NCBI RefSeq assembly: GCF_963675165.1
Contig: NC_087377.1
Location: 9,937,122-10,001,121 of the forward strand
DNA length: 64,000 nucleotides
DNA from: Halichondria panicea
Lineage: Eukaryota > Porifera > Demospongiae > Suberitida > Halichondriidae
Direction: 5' to 3'
The stretch's first letter is position 1. Each line of letters opens with the position of its first letter. The notes under the pieces are model-generated. The model saw only the letters and a list, made by a program, of their open reading frames with translations. It did no database searches and was not told the DNA's origin. Positions 22,879-43,478 of the stretch are shown one piece after another. The translations under genes and the position numbers were made by a program.

Positions 22879-24703
22879 GTGGACCTAGACGACATTCGGC
22901 AGCAATTCCCCGAACCGGCACACTTACCCAATTTCTTCACCACCGCACCCAATGCACACGTCCCGATGTTCACGGGGACAACTCTCACAGTGATACACAA
23001 CGGGGTTTATCCATATACTGACGATCTACGGACAATGGAGTCTTACCGGCACAATCGAACAGCTGTCACACAACAAACCCAATCACATTCCCCACTGTGT
23101 GTGACAGCGTGGACTAAGGAGCTGCAATCTCATCCAGACATAGAGTTTAAGGAATACTTGACTCACGGTATGCGATATGGATTCAGAATCGGTCTCACAA
23201 CCGTTACGAACTACTCGCACCAACATGCCCTCCGCTAGACTGCATCCAAACGTCGTACAAGAATACCTTGACCACGAATGTCACGAGAGTCGTGTGATAG
23301 GCCCCTTGGCTATCTCCGATCATCCAGAGGTACACGTCAGCCGTTTTGGGGTCATCCCCAAGAAGCATCAACCCAACAAATGGCGCCTCATTCTCGATCT
23401 ATCTCACCCAGACCGCGATAGTATCAACGACGGCATCGACAAACAACTCTGCTCCATGAAGTACGCTTCCATTGACGACGCTGCTCGTATCGTGCATGCA
23501 CTAGGCCGAGGCAGCCTCATGGCCAAGATTGATATAGCACATGCATACAGAATAGTGCCCATCAGTCCATTGGACCACCATCTCTTGGGGATGGCGTGGG
23601 GCGACTCCCTTTTCATAGACACGGCTCTACCTTTTGGGCTTAGATCAGCACCAAAAATATTCTGTGCCATTGTCGACACTCTCGAATGGATTCTCTTCAA
23701 CAAAGGCGTATCCACATGTTTGCACTACATCGATGATTTTTTCACTGCAGGATAGGCAGGCTCGGGAGACTGTCAACAAAACCTGGGGTCAATCATTGCC
23801 ACTTGTGATCAGCTGGGTATCCCTCTGGCAAAACAAAAAATTGAGGGCCCAGTTACAGTTATGACCTTTTTGGGCATCGAAATTGACACTGATCACATGC
23901 TTCTACGACTGCCAACGGACAAACTCGACCGCTTACAGGCACTCGTGACAAGCTGGATTTCAAGAAAAGCAGCCACAAAAAGGGAGATGCTGTCACTCAT
24001 AGGGCAACTCAGTCACGCATGCAAGGTAGTAATTCCGGGCAGATCCTTTTTACGCCAGCTGATTGACCTAGCATCATCCCGTCACCAACTGGACCACTGG
24101 ATACGTCTTAACGAGTCGTTCAGGGCAGATCTGTACTGGTGGCACCTCTTCCTGAGGAGGTGGAACGGAACATCGTTAATTTCTACACATGCAACTTCGG
24201 CGAACACGATAGTCCTGGTGTCCGACGCCTCAGGCACATGGGGATGCGGGGCCTTCTACGGCAGATCGTGGCTACAATGCCGGTGGACACACTCGTGGGC
24301 AGACATTAATATCGCAGCAAAAGAGTTCGTTCCAATTCTATTAGGCCTAGGAACATGGGGTCACAAATGGACTGGCTCACATATTATTCTCAGATGCGAC
24401 AACATGGCGGTAGTATCTATTATCAACAACAAAAAATGTTCAGACAAACTGCTCGCCCATCTGTTGCGCTGCTGCCATTATCTATGTGCACAATTTGACA
24501 TCACTGTCACGGCTCAGCACATACAGGGAAAACTAAACACAGCGGCAGACGCCCTTTCAAGAAATAAGGTACAACTATTTCATCTCTCCGTTCCACAGGC
24601 AGACGAGCAGCCGTCGTTAGCCCCACAGAGCTTGCAGGAATGGGTAATGAACTCGACCCCTGACTGGCTATCCCCTTGTTGGAGACACAAGCTGCAGAAT
24701 TAA
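22879..24703 (+). pseudogene. Reverse transcriptase-RNase H of the YR retrotransposon, disrupted
   Basis: The first frame from about 22879 (no ATG; open from a possible splice acceptor TTCCCCACAG just upstream) carries GFRIGL and must shift near 23215-23230 into the frame holding HPNVVQEYLDHE. RT blocks follow: VSRFGVIPKK with WRLILDLSHP, AKIDIAHAYR, ALPFGLRSAP and the catalytic YIDD at about 23730. An in-frame TAG at 23753-23755 interrupts the protein directly after FFTAG; the same frame continues as FLGIEIDTD. RNase H motifs are VLVSDASGTWGCG, AAKEF, LRCDN and NTAADALSR. The frame ends with TAA at 24701-24703, overlapping the next ATG. Function when intact: copying element RNA into DNA. Confidence 0.88.
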
Positions 24704-25596
24704 TGCACCACGGGATTGCTGCCAACACACAAAAATTGTACACATCAGCTCCAAAAATATATTTATCATTTTGTCAACGGCTGTCTTTCGTCCCCCTCCC
24801 AGCAACCGAAGACACTTTAATTTTATTTGTGACCGAACTGGCACAGTCTAGAGCGCATTCTACTATACGGTCCTACTTATCGGGAGTTCGACACTTACAC
24901 ATTATTCACGGGCACAAGAACCCACTACAAGATTCCCCACGTCTGCACTTAGTTTGCAAAGGCATTCAACGTATCAAACCAAAATCAAGTCAGCCAAGAC
25001 TGCCAGTCACCCCTCTCATTCTCCGACTCCTAAAACAACAACTGCAACCTTTAGATGACGCAATGATATGGGCAGCAGCCTGCGCTGCTTTCTTTGGTTT
25101 TTTGAGATCAGCCGAGTTCTGCTCCTCAGCCCTCCTCCTATCAGACGTGGCAATCGACAACCGGGAACATCCCACGACGATATCACTGTTCATCAAATGC
25201 TCCAAAACAGATCAGTTCCACCAAGGTACGAACATTTATCTTTCAAAAACTGACACCGACCTCTGCCCAGTAACAGCAATCACAGAGTATATGACTTTGC
25301 GTCAGCAGCCAGATGACCCGCTGTTTATCTCACAGCAAGGCGTCCCCCTTACCAGAGAGGTATTCATCACAAAGGTTTAAGCGGCGCTAAGCCGAGCCGG
25401 AGTGAACCCAGACTTCTACAAAAGTCACTCCTTTCGAATCGGCGCAGCAACGACAGCAGCGGCTCAGGGCATCAGCGATTCCACCATTAAAACACTGGGT
25501 CGATGGTCCAGCGACGCCTTTCAAGCTTACATCAAGATACCGAGACAAGATTTCGCAGAGATCACAAAATCGCTCGTGACTGGTCGGAACACTTAA
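24703..25596 (+). pseudogene. Tyrosine recombinase of the retrotransposon, one in-frame stop
   Basis: The ATG at 24703 overlaps the stop of the preceding frame (TAATG), an arrangement suited to termination-reinitiation. The N-terminal part resembles a core-binding domain (TQKLYTSAPKIYLSFC; STIRSYLSGVRHLH). The catalytic domain has the first Arg in FGFLRSAEF, then HSFR in HSFRIGAATTAAAQG, GRWSSDAF and a Tyr in FQAYIKIP, which together fit the R...H-x-x-R...W...Y set of tyrosine recombinases. A single TAA at 25378-25380 breaks the protein between VFITKV and AALSRAG without shifting the frame. Expected role: integrating the circular DNA intermediate. Confidence 0.9.
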
Positions 25597-25900
25597 AAGG
25601 TTTAGTCAAACTACCTGTGTATGGCTAACGTTCTACCTTACTTATTTTACTTACTTTCTTTAATTGTTTGGAGGAGAGAAACTTATCTCTGCGAGCTAAT
25701 TTTACTTAATACATTTGGCATCAACCTTCCCTCCAAACAATAATTATCTCATAACTTTAAATAGAGCGAGAGAAAACGCAGATAGCTAGTAATCTACCCG
25801 TGTCATAACTAAGGGTAGAAATACATTCCGTATGTTTGCTTTCGGGGTTAACAATATCCGGGGATCAAAGCCTCAGAAGAGGCCTACGCTAACGCATAGC

Positions 25901-26169
25901 CCTTGCATGGTTGGCATGTTAAAGGTAAAGGTGCATGTTCTAAAGTATTCTCTCGATGTTATTACATGATAAGTGCACCATGTTAATAGTCTAATAGAGA
26001 GGAGTATGGTGTTTAGTGTCAATTTTAATAGGGTTATAGCCTCGATCCCAGCCCCTCTCACTATAGAGGGCCTGCATGGTAACCACCGTTTGCGTGTGGG
26101 TGGATTCAATTGTAAATTTGTTAGTAAAACTCTTTGTAATTTATCAATTAACCTTTTGTACTATGGTCA
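25901..26169. other. Flank of the retrotransposon, nothing recognised
   Basis: Contains GTTATAGCCTCGATCCCAGC near 26035, related to ends of the TAGCCTCG repeat family (43771-43869). No supported coding sequence. Confidence 0.4.
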
Positions 26170-27723
26170 CCCATAGATAGTAGAGGAAGGGGATTGTGAA
26201 CGAGATCACGTGAACTCAATTTCATGGGATTGTCCGTGTTAGACAGAAGCATTAGCAGAATGGCCGGAAGTAGACAGGAAGTATATAGATCTGTGTTGCT
26301 GGGTATGGTTGCAGCCTCCTCTGTGGGCCCTCCTGCTAGTGAAGACATATCAAGGAAGTAGGACTCTGAGCTATGTGTGTATGCAAGCTTTTAGTTTTGA
26401 AATTATTTTTTTGTAGGTTCTTTCTACTCTGGAAATGTGTCCATGCTCTACAATTATACAATATAAAATATCCATGACAACTCATCATCAGATTCTATAT
26501 AACATTATTATGAACTGCAGACAAGCCATGACATTGTAAAGATACACGTACATTATGAACGATATGAGTCAGAATGTGTTGTCAGAGTCCGGTCTTCTGC
26601 GTTTGGGTAACGGTTCGTGAACAATTTTTTGACAGAACTTACCTGATCAACTATAATATATAGTGTAGAAGAGTGATGCTTTCACAAATCCATTTAAGGC
26701 CAGGATTTTCATCACAAAAGTTCAGGGAATCGATGGATCTCAATCAAAATAGCACAGAACGCTGGTGAAGGTAACTTAGGTTGAAAGAACTGGAGTGATG
26801 AGTTGATAGAGGGGGTGTAAGGGTATATTCAGAACGTACTGACAAGTTCCAAATGAGCTGGCACTGAACACACAAGGTGACGATGGCATCAACTCTTGGA
26901 AGCTTGACAATGGTGAGCACGTTCTTGATGGCAATTAGTTCAACACTGACTTAGCAACCAAGAAGTGGAGAGATTCAAGAGTTGCTGGTCGACTCAGGTA
27001 AAGGCTGATGAGAACAGACGGGGGATGTCTGCTGCTTCTTGCTTTTCTTTCGCTGAAAAAAACGCAATTTCTGACTTCCCATGCCCATTGTTACAATCAC
27101 ACCTGTGTGGGAAAAGAGCAACATGACATTTTCACACCTTTTCATTGAGGCAAAATTCTTCTTTCGAGTTAGTACAGCTACTATGTAATAGCTATTCTCA
27201 TAGAGTAAAGCTAAGAGAATCAGAAAATTCACACTAAAACTTTCAATTGTGAACAGTCAGATCATGACACCCCGCACAAAGAAGGCACCCTACTCGACCT
27301 ATTCCACAAAATTGAAGAACAACAAAAAGCTTGAACAGCAAAAAAAGTAGCTATCCTGTTAAAGCTCAAGTCAAGGAAACAGCCAATGTACTTACTAGCT
27401 TCTAAAACTGTATCAGAACCTAGATTCTCCCCAAACAGTGCTAAAAACAGGTAAATGGTGAGTCATAGCTAACTTGTAGCTCAACAGGTGTATCTTTTTA
27501 CTTTAAACGCTCAAAATATTGTTAATATAGATTACTACTGACATTAAAGCTCTTAGATAGTCATTTCTTACCTTTAGAAGCGAGTAAAACTCTGAAAAGT
27601 CTTTAGCCCGCTCAAAATTAGCCATTTCGCGGTCTAACGCGGATAGACCTCAGCTCTCATGTAGGATCTATACTATAGCGCACGTGATCTCGTTCACAAT
27701 CCCCTTCCTCTACTATCTATGGG
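26170..27723. mobile_element. 1.55-kb element with perfect 43-bp terminal inverted repeats
   Basis: 26170-26212 (starting CCCATAGATAGTAGAGGAAG) and 27681-27723 are exact inverted copies over 43 bp, ending in the palindrome CACGTG. Flanking TCA on both sides may be a 3-bp target duplication. Inside I see only short unconvincing frames. A diverged relative with CATAGATAGAAGAAGG ends lies at 31207-32444 and a fragment at about 14190-14225. Confidence 0.75.
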
Positions 27724-28111
27724 TCACCCACGTGGTTGATTAGTGTCAAGAGAGAGAAATCGCCATCACAACTCTAGGCTCATACAAGGCCAGGAGCACT
27801 GATCTTACTGAGATGGTATCAAACAAGCGTCTGGAAGCAAGTAGACTTGCCAGAGCCGGTAGGTACTGACAGAAAAACGCCCACCACCCTACCACAGTAC
27901 AAAAGAAGACAAAACCTGACTTTTCAACACTGGAGAGAGCTTGAGCAAGAGCAGAACAGAAGTAGAAGCCATCACAACAAAACTGGTCACTAGTCTAGGT
28001 CATAAATGTTGTAAGTAGCTGTGTTATTTTATTAAAACTGCTGTGATTTGTGCAATGACATCATTGTAAAATAATTATACTATAATTATACTGACTAATT
28101 TACTAAGATAT

Positions 28112-28613
28112 CAGAGGAGGTTGGTCACGATTGTTAATTAATCTTCTAATTTTCTTTGTAACGTCCAATTCCTACAGTAAAATGCACAGAAGCCATTGAA
28201 AGAACCCCAACCTACCCAACCCGCTGAGTCAGCACTTTTATCTTATTTTGGCATTCTTGAACGTTTATCTGTCTTGTATTACGTCTCCTGTTAGTCTAGG
28301 AGTCGTAGTAGTTTAAAACTATCGTTGCTACACCTGCTATATTAAGACAGGAGTCAAAGAAACAAGGAAAGTGCAGCAACAACTGGAACTTTGTGACTAA
28401 TCTTAGTTTCTGGCTTATTACTTCGAGTATATGACTATGCTACTCACTTTCTAGTATCACTTGTTAGCATCATTTCCTACAAGTATAAAAGGCTATGATC
28501 GTTTGCAGCCTTTTGGCTTAGCTAGGATAGCTACTTTCTCTCAAGTTTCCACGGAATTGGAGGTTACAAATAAAATTAGAAGATTAATTAACAATCGTGA
28601 CCAACCTCCTCTG
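28112..28613. mobile_element. CAGAGGAGGTTGG-family MITE, perfect 9-bp TSD
   Basis: Ends CAGAGGAGGTTGGTCACG and CGTGACCAACCTCCTCTG, with inverted homology extending about 50 bp. CTAAGATAT is duplicated exactly (28103-28111 and 28614-28622). Non-coding. It lies just upstream of the receptor gene at 28924. Confidence 0.9.
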
Positions 28614-28923
28614 CTAAGATATCTTGATCCCCAAGAATCTTGGGGCAATTGACGCATGCGCAGACAGTGTATACCAGGTCGTCTTTCTCAATTGAGAGCG
28701 GCCTGGAATCGAGGCTAATAGGGTGACTCAAGTAATTATCGTTATCGGTAAAGATCATTAATGAAAAAAGCACAACTAACACTGGGACTTCTACCGGAAA
28801 TGAATCAGATTAGTTTTGCAGCAGGATACAAACACACCAATATAAAGTTGATCAAGTGGAGAATTCTCTAGTCTACATTTAATTTCATATCTTTCAAGTT
28901 TTGCACTTCAGTGAACTGACTCT

Positions 28924-37824
<8,901 letters not shown>

Positions 37825-38414
37825 TGAGTTATTTTACGTACCTGTATAGATCTGATAATTATTGTTACTCAGGCTCAATTACAAGCTCATCAAAGGATAT
37901 GGATTTTAACCAGACGTAGAAAGTCATAATATAGAACTGTTGTAGTAGCTCGAGATACTAGTTGATTCATACTATAATAACTGAACTCATTGTAGAATCA
38001 ATTGCAATGATCAATGCCATGCATGCATACAGTATTTGATATAAATATGGCACTGCATGCAGATAATGCCAGTATATGAGCACGCAGCACTGCATGTGGT
38101 TTACAGTTCAGTAGAGCTCAAAGGAAACTGTCTGGCTTTCATGCAACAAAGTAGCCACCTTATCAAGAGCATGCGCAATGAGCTATGGCAGGCTATCTAG
38201 TGTATAAGAAGTCGAACTACAATACCAAAACTGTGCACAAAGTAACATGACTCGCACGTGATGAAGTAGTAATCTTCTATAGTAAATGTTAATCGTGGGG
38301 GTGTGTTAATTGAACAATGACATCTGATTTTAGCTATGTAGTCGTTTGCGTTCAACATTCAGAGCTGCTCACTGCACACTGATAGAAGACAATCTCTTCA
38401 CAAAAATTATCTGA
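37825..38414. other. 3' flank of gene 1, nothing recognised
   Basis: AT-rich sequence after the stop codon. I saw no coding frame and no inverted-repeat element here. Confidence 0.5.
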
Positions 38415-38490
38415 ATGGAGACAATAGTCGGGTTGATCCTCCTCTTCACTTGTACTGTTTTACTCACTGTTAACAAATTCTGTGCGTTAC
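38415..38490 (+). CDS. Possible signal-peptide exon of an unidentified gene
   Basis: ATG GAG opens METIVGLILLFTCTVLLTV, a good signal-peptide profile, and the frame meets a GTAATG donor at 38491 in phase 1, the phase used by the first exon of the neighbouring receptor genes. If unspliced the frame runs to 38741 with no recognisable domain. The partner exon is unknown; the orphan exon at 41867 starts in a compatible phase but is 3.4 kb away. Weak call. Confidence 0.3.
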
Positions 38491-39735
38491 GTAATGTATG
38501 CGCAAGCTTGCGCAAATGTCATGAGCAACTCGCAATTGACAGGATGTCACATTACTTTGTGCATAGTGTTTGTTTAGAAGTATCAGTAGTTCAACACTCC
38601 TCTATACTCTTTCTAATAAGGTCTCAAAAAATACAATTCACTTTTTTTGTAAATTCTGAGCACCACTCTGCTTCAATTTCTATAAACTCCCCTGCTGTTG
38701 TGCAGCAGATTTTTCCAGCTTCTTGCCAGGAGGATAATTAGTGGTCTGTGGCCTAGTTTACCATAATTTCTGTTTCATTGGTTGTAGTAACTCGCAAATA
38801 ATGTTCAGCTTATAAACAATGAATCATGACATACACTCACTCAGAGAGGTACTCAAATACAAAACAGCACGTACTTTACTGGTGTATAGATGAACCGGGA
38901 ACACAGTCGCTTTATAGGACAATGATATTAAACTTATTATGTATCTATAGCTCATGCTCCTATAATTGTCTACTGAGCATGCATGCACAGTGTTGTGATC
39001 TTGTATCCTGAACACATGAGTGAACCTAAAGAATAGTTAACTGTAGCTTTACTTATGCTCTCGTAATCCTAGGCATGACGCTATAATACGGTTTTAGCAA
39101 TGTTTCTTTATTCAGTATCACTCATTTTCAGAAGGTTTTCCAGAGACGCCGAGACATGTCCATGCATGCACTATATCCATACCACATCACATTATACCAG
39201 CAATGAGCTGTGCATTTGCAGGCAATTCGTTGCTTACAATCATTGTACGAATTGCCTGAAAGTTAGTATAGTGTAGGTATAGTCTTCTATACGTGTATAA
39301 AAAATCACGAAAAAATTTTACTGGCCGTTTTTTGCTTTCAATCTTTCTCGTTTGTACGAGTACCTATGTCAAAGACAGAAATTGTTCTCGTCAAAGTCAG
39401 AAAATTGATCCCTATTATCCCACCATTATTCTCAATACTCGGGAGCTATAGTACCTAAGATAAAATCTGCCAAAGCCTACATAGGTGCATGCTTACTATA
39501 TATATGTAAAGATCAGAAAATAATCAGAAGTCAAAGAGTGTTGTTGAACTGGCGAGTGTCAATCATACTTTGTTTTAATAACCTGTGATGCATAGTCCCT
39601 CTGCTCTGGTATGATCGACAGATGAACCAACTAGAACCTCGGCCAGAAGCTATAGTGCTCGCAATGCATTAGAGAAATAAAGTATTGAGGTGATACTATA
39701 CGGTAACTGTATTATATGAATGTAAATTAGAGGTA
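38491..39735. other. Intergenic, mostly unrecognised
   Basis: A hairpin with stem CAGGCAATTCGT and its complement lies at about 39219-39260. Otherwise no element or exon that I can support. Confidence 0.5.
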
Positions 39736-40035
39736 CAGTAGAACCTCCATTATCCGGCCCTCCATTATCCGGAACCTCCATTATCCGGCTTGGCAGTTTT
39801 CTTTTTATCAGATTAAATAATTCAGAAAATGGGTGTGTCCCTCAAATGCGTATGTGCGTAGCAGCTGTTACCATGGAGACATGCCTGCTTATCTTTTGTG
39901 CTTGCGCAGATAACCATGTGGCACTGCTGTTTATCAATAAAGTGGGTGGATCAAGGCGTGGTTTATCTATTCGATTATCCGGCATATCCGGCCTGCTTCT
40001 GGAACCAAGGTGTCCGGATAATCGAGGTTCTACTG
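39736..40035. mobile_element. Pogo/Tigger-like MITE, TA target site
   Basis: Ends CAGTAGAACCTCCATTATCC and the inverted GGATAATCGAGGTTCTACTG, flanked by TA (39734-39735 and 40036-40037). The left end repeats CCTCCATTATCCGG three times. Exactly 300 bp, no transposase. Confidence 0.85.
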
Positions 40036-40729
40036 TAATGATAATTATGACTGAGGCAGATTGATACAAAATAGTACATGCAGTCTTGTACCATGATGTG
40101 CTCTAACACTAAGGAATACATTGAAACTCTCAGGATACTCATCCCATGTACTCTCCAGGGGTGTACCATGCAGGGGGTACATGGCTGTAGTGTCAGTCTG
40201 AAGCCTATCTTTTAAGGACCCTCTCTTTTAAAGAAATTTACTGTGACAAAAATTGTGGAAAAGTACAAAAATGTGCGGGTGAAGTTGTAAATGTGGTTTG
40301 TCAAGTACAAGCACATCACACAAAATGTACACAGTGCCAATGCACCGCAGGGATCAAAGAGTGTTTATTACTTACTACAGAGGTGGATCCAGGAAAAATT
40401 GAAGGGGGGCTCCAAACTAACGAGTACACAGTGCAAGTAGTGAAAATCGTGTGCAGCGCAAATTTTTTGTGGTGATGCCCACTTCTGGTCACACGTTGTG
40501 CAGTAAGACTAGGAAAATCCCATTCTCAGCCATTATAGTGTTGTTCCCGGCCTGTTGATTGTGCATGTTTAACATGTAAACACGTTAGTTTGCGTATGAC
40601 ACTTGTATAATTATGAATACGTATGACGGTTCTTGTATGTATATAGTTAAATGAACAACATCATTATTGTAAGTGACAATATCAAAAAACAAGCATTGAA
40701 ATTAAACGATCTAATCAAGTTCTTCTCAC

Positions 40730-41199
40730 ATGACCATAATTATATACTTAGGCCTGGTTGGATTGCATGGGAGGGCGGTCCACCTGAATGTAATACCAAG
40801 GATTGAAAAATGCAGACTTATTCGTATACTAGTAAGCTAGCCACTTGTTCATAAGCCTGATTACAATCCAGTTAAATGTCTCGTGTTAAAATCACTTTAA
40901 TCGTATTGTTAATAATTATTATGGGTTATCATTTATTTAACGGGGACATTTTTCTCACCTGTCCATAAGCGCTATTCGACTCTAGTTGAATGTCTGTTGC
41001 AATAGTGGTAATTTCATCGTACAATGGGCTAGCCGTGGCTTTCTGGTTCTCACTAGTTTCCGTTGAGAGATTTTGCCTCTTTCTCCTGACAATCAATGCC
41101 ACAACCTGACGAGTACAGTAAAACACACCAGCACACCACCAATACTACCCACAGTCACACCAACTATAGGCCCAATTATGGAAACAGCTACAGATGGAG
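40730..41199 (-). pseudogene. Transmembrane/tail exons of a minus-strand receptor, disrupted
   Basis: Exon 41199-40959 reads APSVAVSIIGPIVGVTVGSI then GGVLVCFTVLV (helix), after which the frame shifts near 41105 into IVRRKRQNLSTETSENQKA, PLYDEI and IQLESNSAYGQ before a GTGAGA donor. A following short exon near 40785 reads PPMQSNQA and then meets a TAA where the paralogue at 44817 has TAT. The tail is a clear relative of the plus-strand receptor tails. With a helix frameshift and an early stop it looks non-functional. Upstream extracellular exons were not identified with confidence. Confidence 0.7.
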
Positions 41200-41866
41200 C
41201 TGCATAAAGGAATGACACAGCTATATAATTATACAACCTATAGATCTGTTGCCTGTTTCCATTCACATTTAAAAAATTGAAAGTATAAAAAAGTATACGA
41301 TTTTAACTTTTAAAATGCATTCGACAATAACTTAACATTTTACACTTCACACCGTCAAGTAAATTGGAGGAAAGTTCTCCCAAATGAATGGATCCCTCGT
41401 TGCCATCAATTATTACTGTTTTATCAAATGCCTTCATTTGATGTACGTGCAAATATATACTACAATGTGCCAGTTGATCATCCTCCTCCTCTGTCACAAA
41501 TTACTGCAATATAACTGACCACAACTATTTATAAATTGGACATTGATAATCATGAGCATTATATTCATGGCTAACAGCTATTAATACGTGTATAATTATA
41601 ATTATGATGCATGTTATTGCTGCACTTGGTCGAATTTCAATAGAAATGTACAACAAAAAATGACATGAGCGGTGAACAATGCATGATTGTTTATAGTCGT
41701 GCGAGTGTTAAATTAATGCAGTCATTGGAAATCGATCAACACAAAATTAGGTTAGGCGACAACATGCAGTACTTAATGTATACTTCAACATTAATTTGAT
41801 GGCCATACACCTTTCGTTGTTATGTTAGCAAAAAAACCCTGGGCCCATACGGTATATACCATGCAG

Positions 41867-42071
41867 TCACTGACATATTTGACCCACTTGAATGTTACAA
41901 CAGTAATGTCATTCCTTATGAGGGCATTGTACACAGCTTCCTTCACTACGTATCCAAAGGAACCGTCTACAACGCAATTGCATTTGGAGTCACAGGATTG
42001 TCAGGTTCAACATGTACTTCTATATATACGTACAGGGACACCTTCGTCAATAAGTACACTTGTTTTTCAGA
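41867..42071 (+). CDS. Orphan exon-like open frame of unknown function
   Basis: Between an acceptor (ATATACCATGCAG) and a donor (GTACGT) the plus strand is open for about 68 codons with no internal ATG needed: TDIFDPLECYNSNVIPYEG, then YNAIAFGVTGLSGSTCTSIY and CFSEYV. Composition is protein-like, with three Cys, and not low complexity. It matches no domain I recognise and none of the receptor exons. It could be an exon of an unknown secreted or membrane protein, or decayed transposon coding sequence. Confidence 0.35.
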
Positions 42072-42279
42072 GTACGTTAAATTAATTAAAGCGATTAGTT
42101 AGGGACGTACCCAAGGCGACAGAGGACACTAATACTGCAATCTGATTGTTAAAGGTAGTGTTCTATCCAACATAGAAAATCATGTAGATCTACTTACTTA
42201 GATAATCACTTAGAAAATCATGTAGCAAAGATTAGATAAGTCTGATTGGCTAGAGACTCATGGTTGCTATGATCTAGAC

Positions 42280-42435
42280 CAGAGGAGGTACGACAGGCGC
42301 GGTACAGCTCAAGCAATTAGCCTCTGATTGAACAATAATTATCCGCCCACGCACCGCCCACGTCGTATGTTTTTGCTGAGAGTAATCAGAGGCTAATTTT
42401 ACTTGAGCTGCACGGTGCCTGTCGGACCTCCTCTG
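42280..42435. mobile_element. Short CAGAGGAGG-family MITE, 8-9-bp TSD
   Basis: Ends CAGAGGAGGTACGACAGGC and GCCTGTCGGACCTCCTCTG. The flanks GATCTAGAC (42271-42279) and TATCTAGAC (42436-42444) match over 8 of 9 bp. Inner arms around CAGCTCAAG are also inverted. Non-coding. Confidence 0.85.
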
Positions 42436-42637
42436 TATCTAGACACTGTTTAGGAAGTTTGGAATTCCACATGATTTAGAAGCCCTCAGGGCTAGTAGAA
42501 CCCTCACTACGTTCGGGATACTACAACCAGCCCTTTGGGCTACAGTGTCTAACTATTTATAGACATTCCTTTTTTTGTTAGCGTAATCCCTATTTGGAAC
42601 TCCCTTCCCTAAATGTTATCAGACAGTAGTCCATTTG

Positions 42638-43478
42638 TACGGTGGCCCTGAGCGTTACTAGCTATTAGTTCACCTTAACTACTTGATAGTTCACCTACCT
42701 TAGCTACTTGATAGTTCGCCTACCTTAGCTACTTGATAGTTGACCTACCTTCGCTGCTTGATAGTTTACCTACCTTAGCTACTTCGCAGTTGACCTTTGA
42801 ACTGTATGTTAATTCTATTTAATGCTGCTGTAGCCATACTGTACATAGCGACTAGAGATCAATATAATGAGAGCTACATATGCACGTATACAGGTACTGA
42901 GGATTATCCAACAGCAATACAAGACTAGAGTATCGCACCAGAACCATTGTATAGTACAGAATTTAGGAGATATAAACGTGAACAACTTGAACTGCATGTA
43001 TTGTATTAGTCTGGGGCCAGACCTTTTCTCAGAGGGGGAGGGGGAAGAGAAGAGAAAGGTCTCTTAATCCTAGCTCTATTTGATTTTGTCCCAAGCTATT
43101 AGACTAGCTAGTATTGTGAATAACATGTAACTTCCAAATGAATCAAGTGTGGTACTCTCCTCTTGCATTGCTGTTACCCATAGGGTAGAACTAACCGGCT
43201 GCAGATAATCCTCAGTACCTGTATATATAACTCATTTATATTGAGTCGCATGGCTACAGCAGCAACATACAGTTCAAAGGTCAACTTCGAAGTAGCTAAG
43301 GTAGGTGAACTATCAAGTATAGCTAAGGTTGTTGAACTATCAAGTAAGTAGCTAAGGTAGGCGAACTATCAAGTTGAACTATCAAGTAGCTAAGGTAGGA
43401 AAACTATCAAGTAGCTAAGGTAGGTGAAAACTATCAAGTAGCTAAGGTGAACTACTAGTAGCGCTCAGGGCCACCGTA
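42638..43478. mobile_element. Foldback-like element with tandem-repeat arms
   Basis: The left arm (42638-42810) and right arm (43265-43478) are inverted copies. Each starts with TACGGTGGCCCTGAGCG and then carries about five to seven tandem units of roughly 25 bp (GATAGTTCACCTACCTTAGC in one orientation). The middle, about 450 bp, has no recognisable ORF. CATTTG flanks both ends (42632-42637 and 43479-43484), a possible 6-bp target duplication. Long inverted arms made of short tandem repeats are the hallmark of foldback (FB)-type elements. Confidence 0.8.

Larger units (their letters stand above)
20851..25900 (+). mobile_element. Tyrosine-recombinase (DIRS/Ngaro-type) retrotransposon, degenerate
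   Basis: Order gag-like, hairpin-repeat array, reverse transcriptase plus RNase H, tyrosine recombinase, all on the plus strand. No DDE integrase or aspartic protease is seen, and no adenine methyltransferase between RNase H and the recombinase. A YR in place of an integrase defines the DIRS order; absence of the methyltransferase fits Ngaro-like members. I could not define the terminal or split repeats, so both ends are approximate; the right end is set where recognisable element sequence fades. At least four frame breaks make this copy non-autonomous. Confidence 0.85.

Noticed and set aside
26975-27232. Minus-strand 85-codon frame inside the 43-bp TIR element
   Set aside because: No transposase motif, poor composition, no relative elsewhere in the window.
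38415-38741. 108-codon unspliced protein
   Set aside because: Only the N-terminal signal-like part is convincing; kept as a weak exon call ending at a donor.
41303-41497. Minus-strand frame as an extracellular exon of the tail remnant at 41199
   Set aside because: No clear splice donor at its end and no match to Ig, FN3 or CCP patterns; not strong enough to call.
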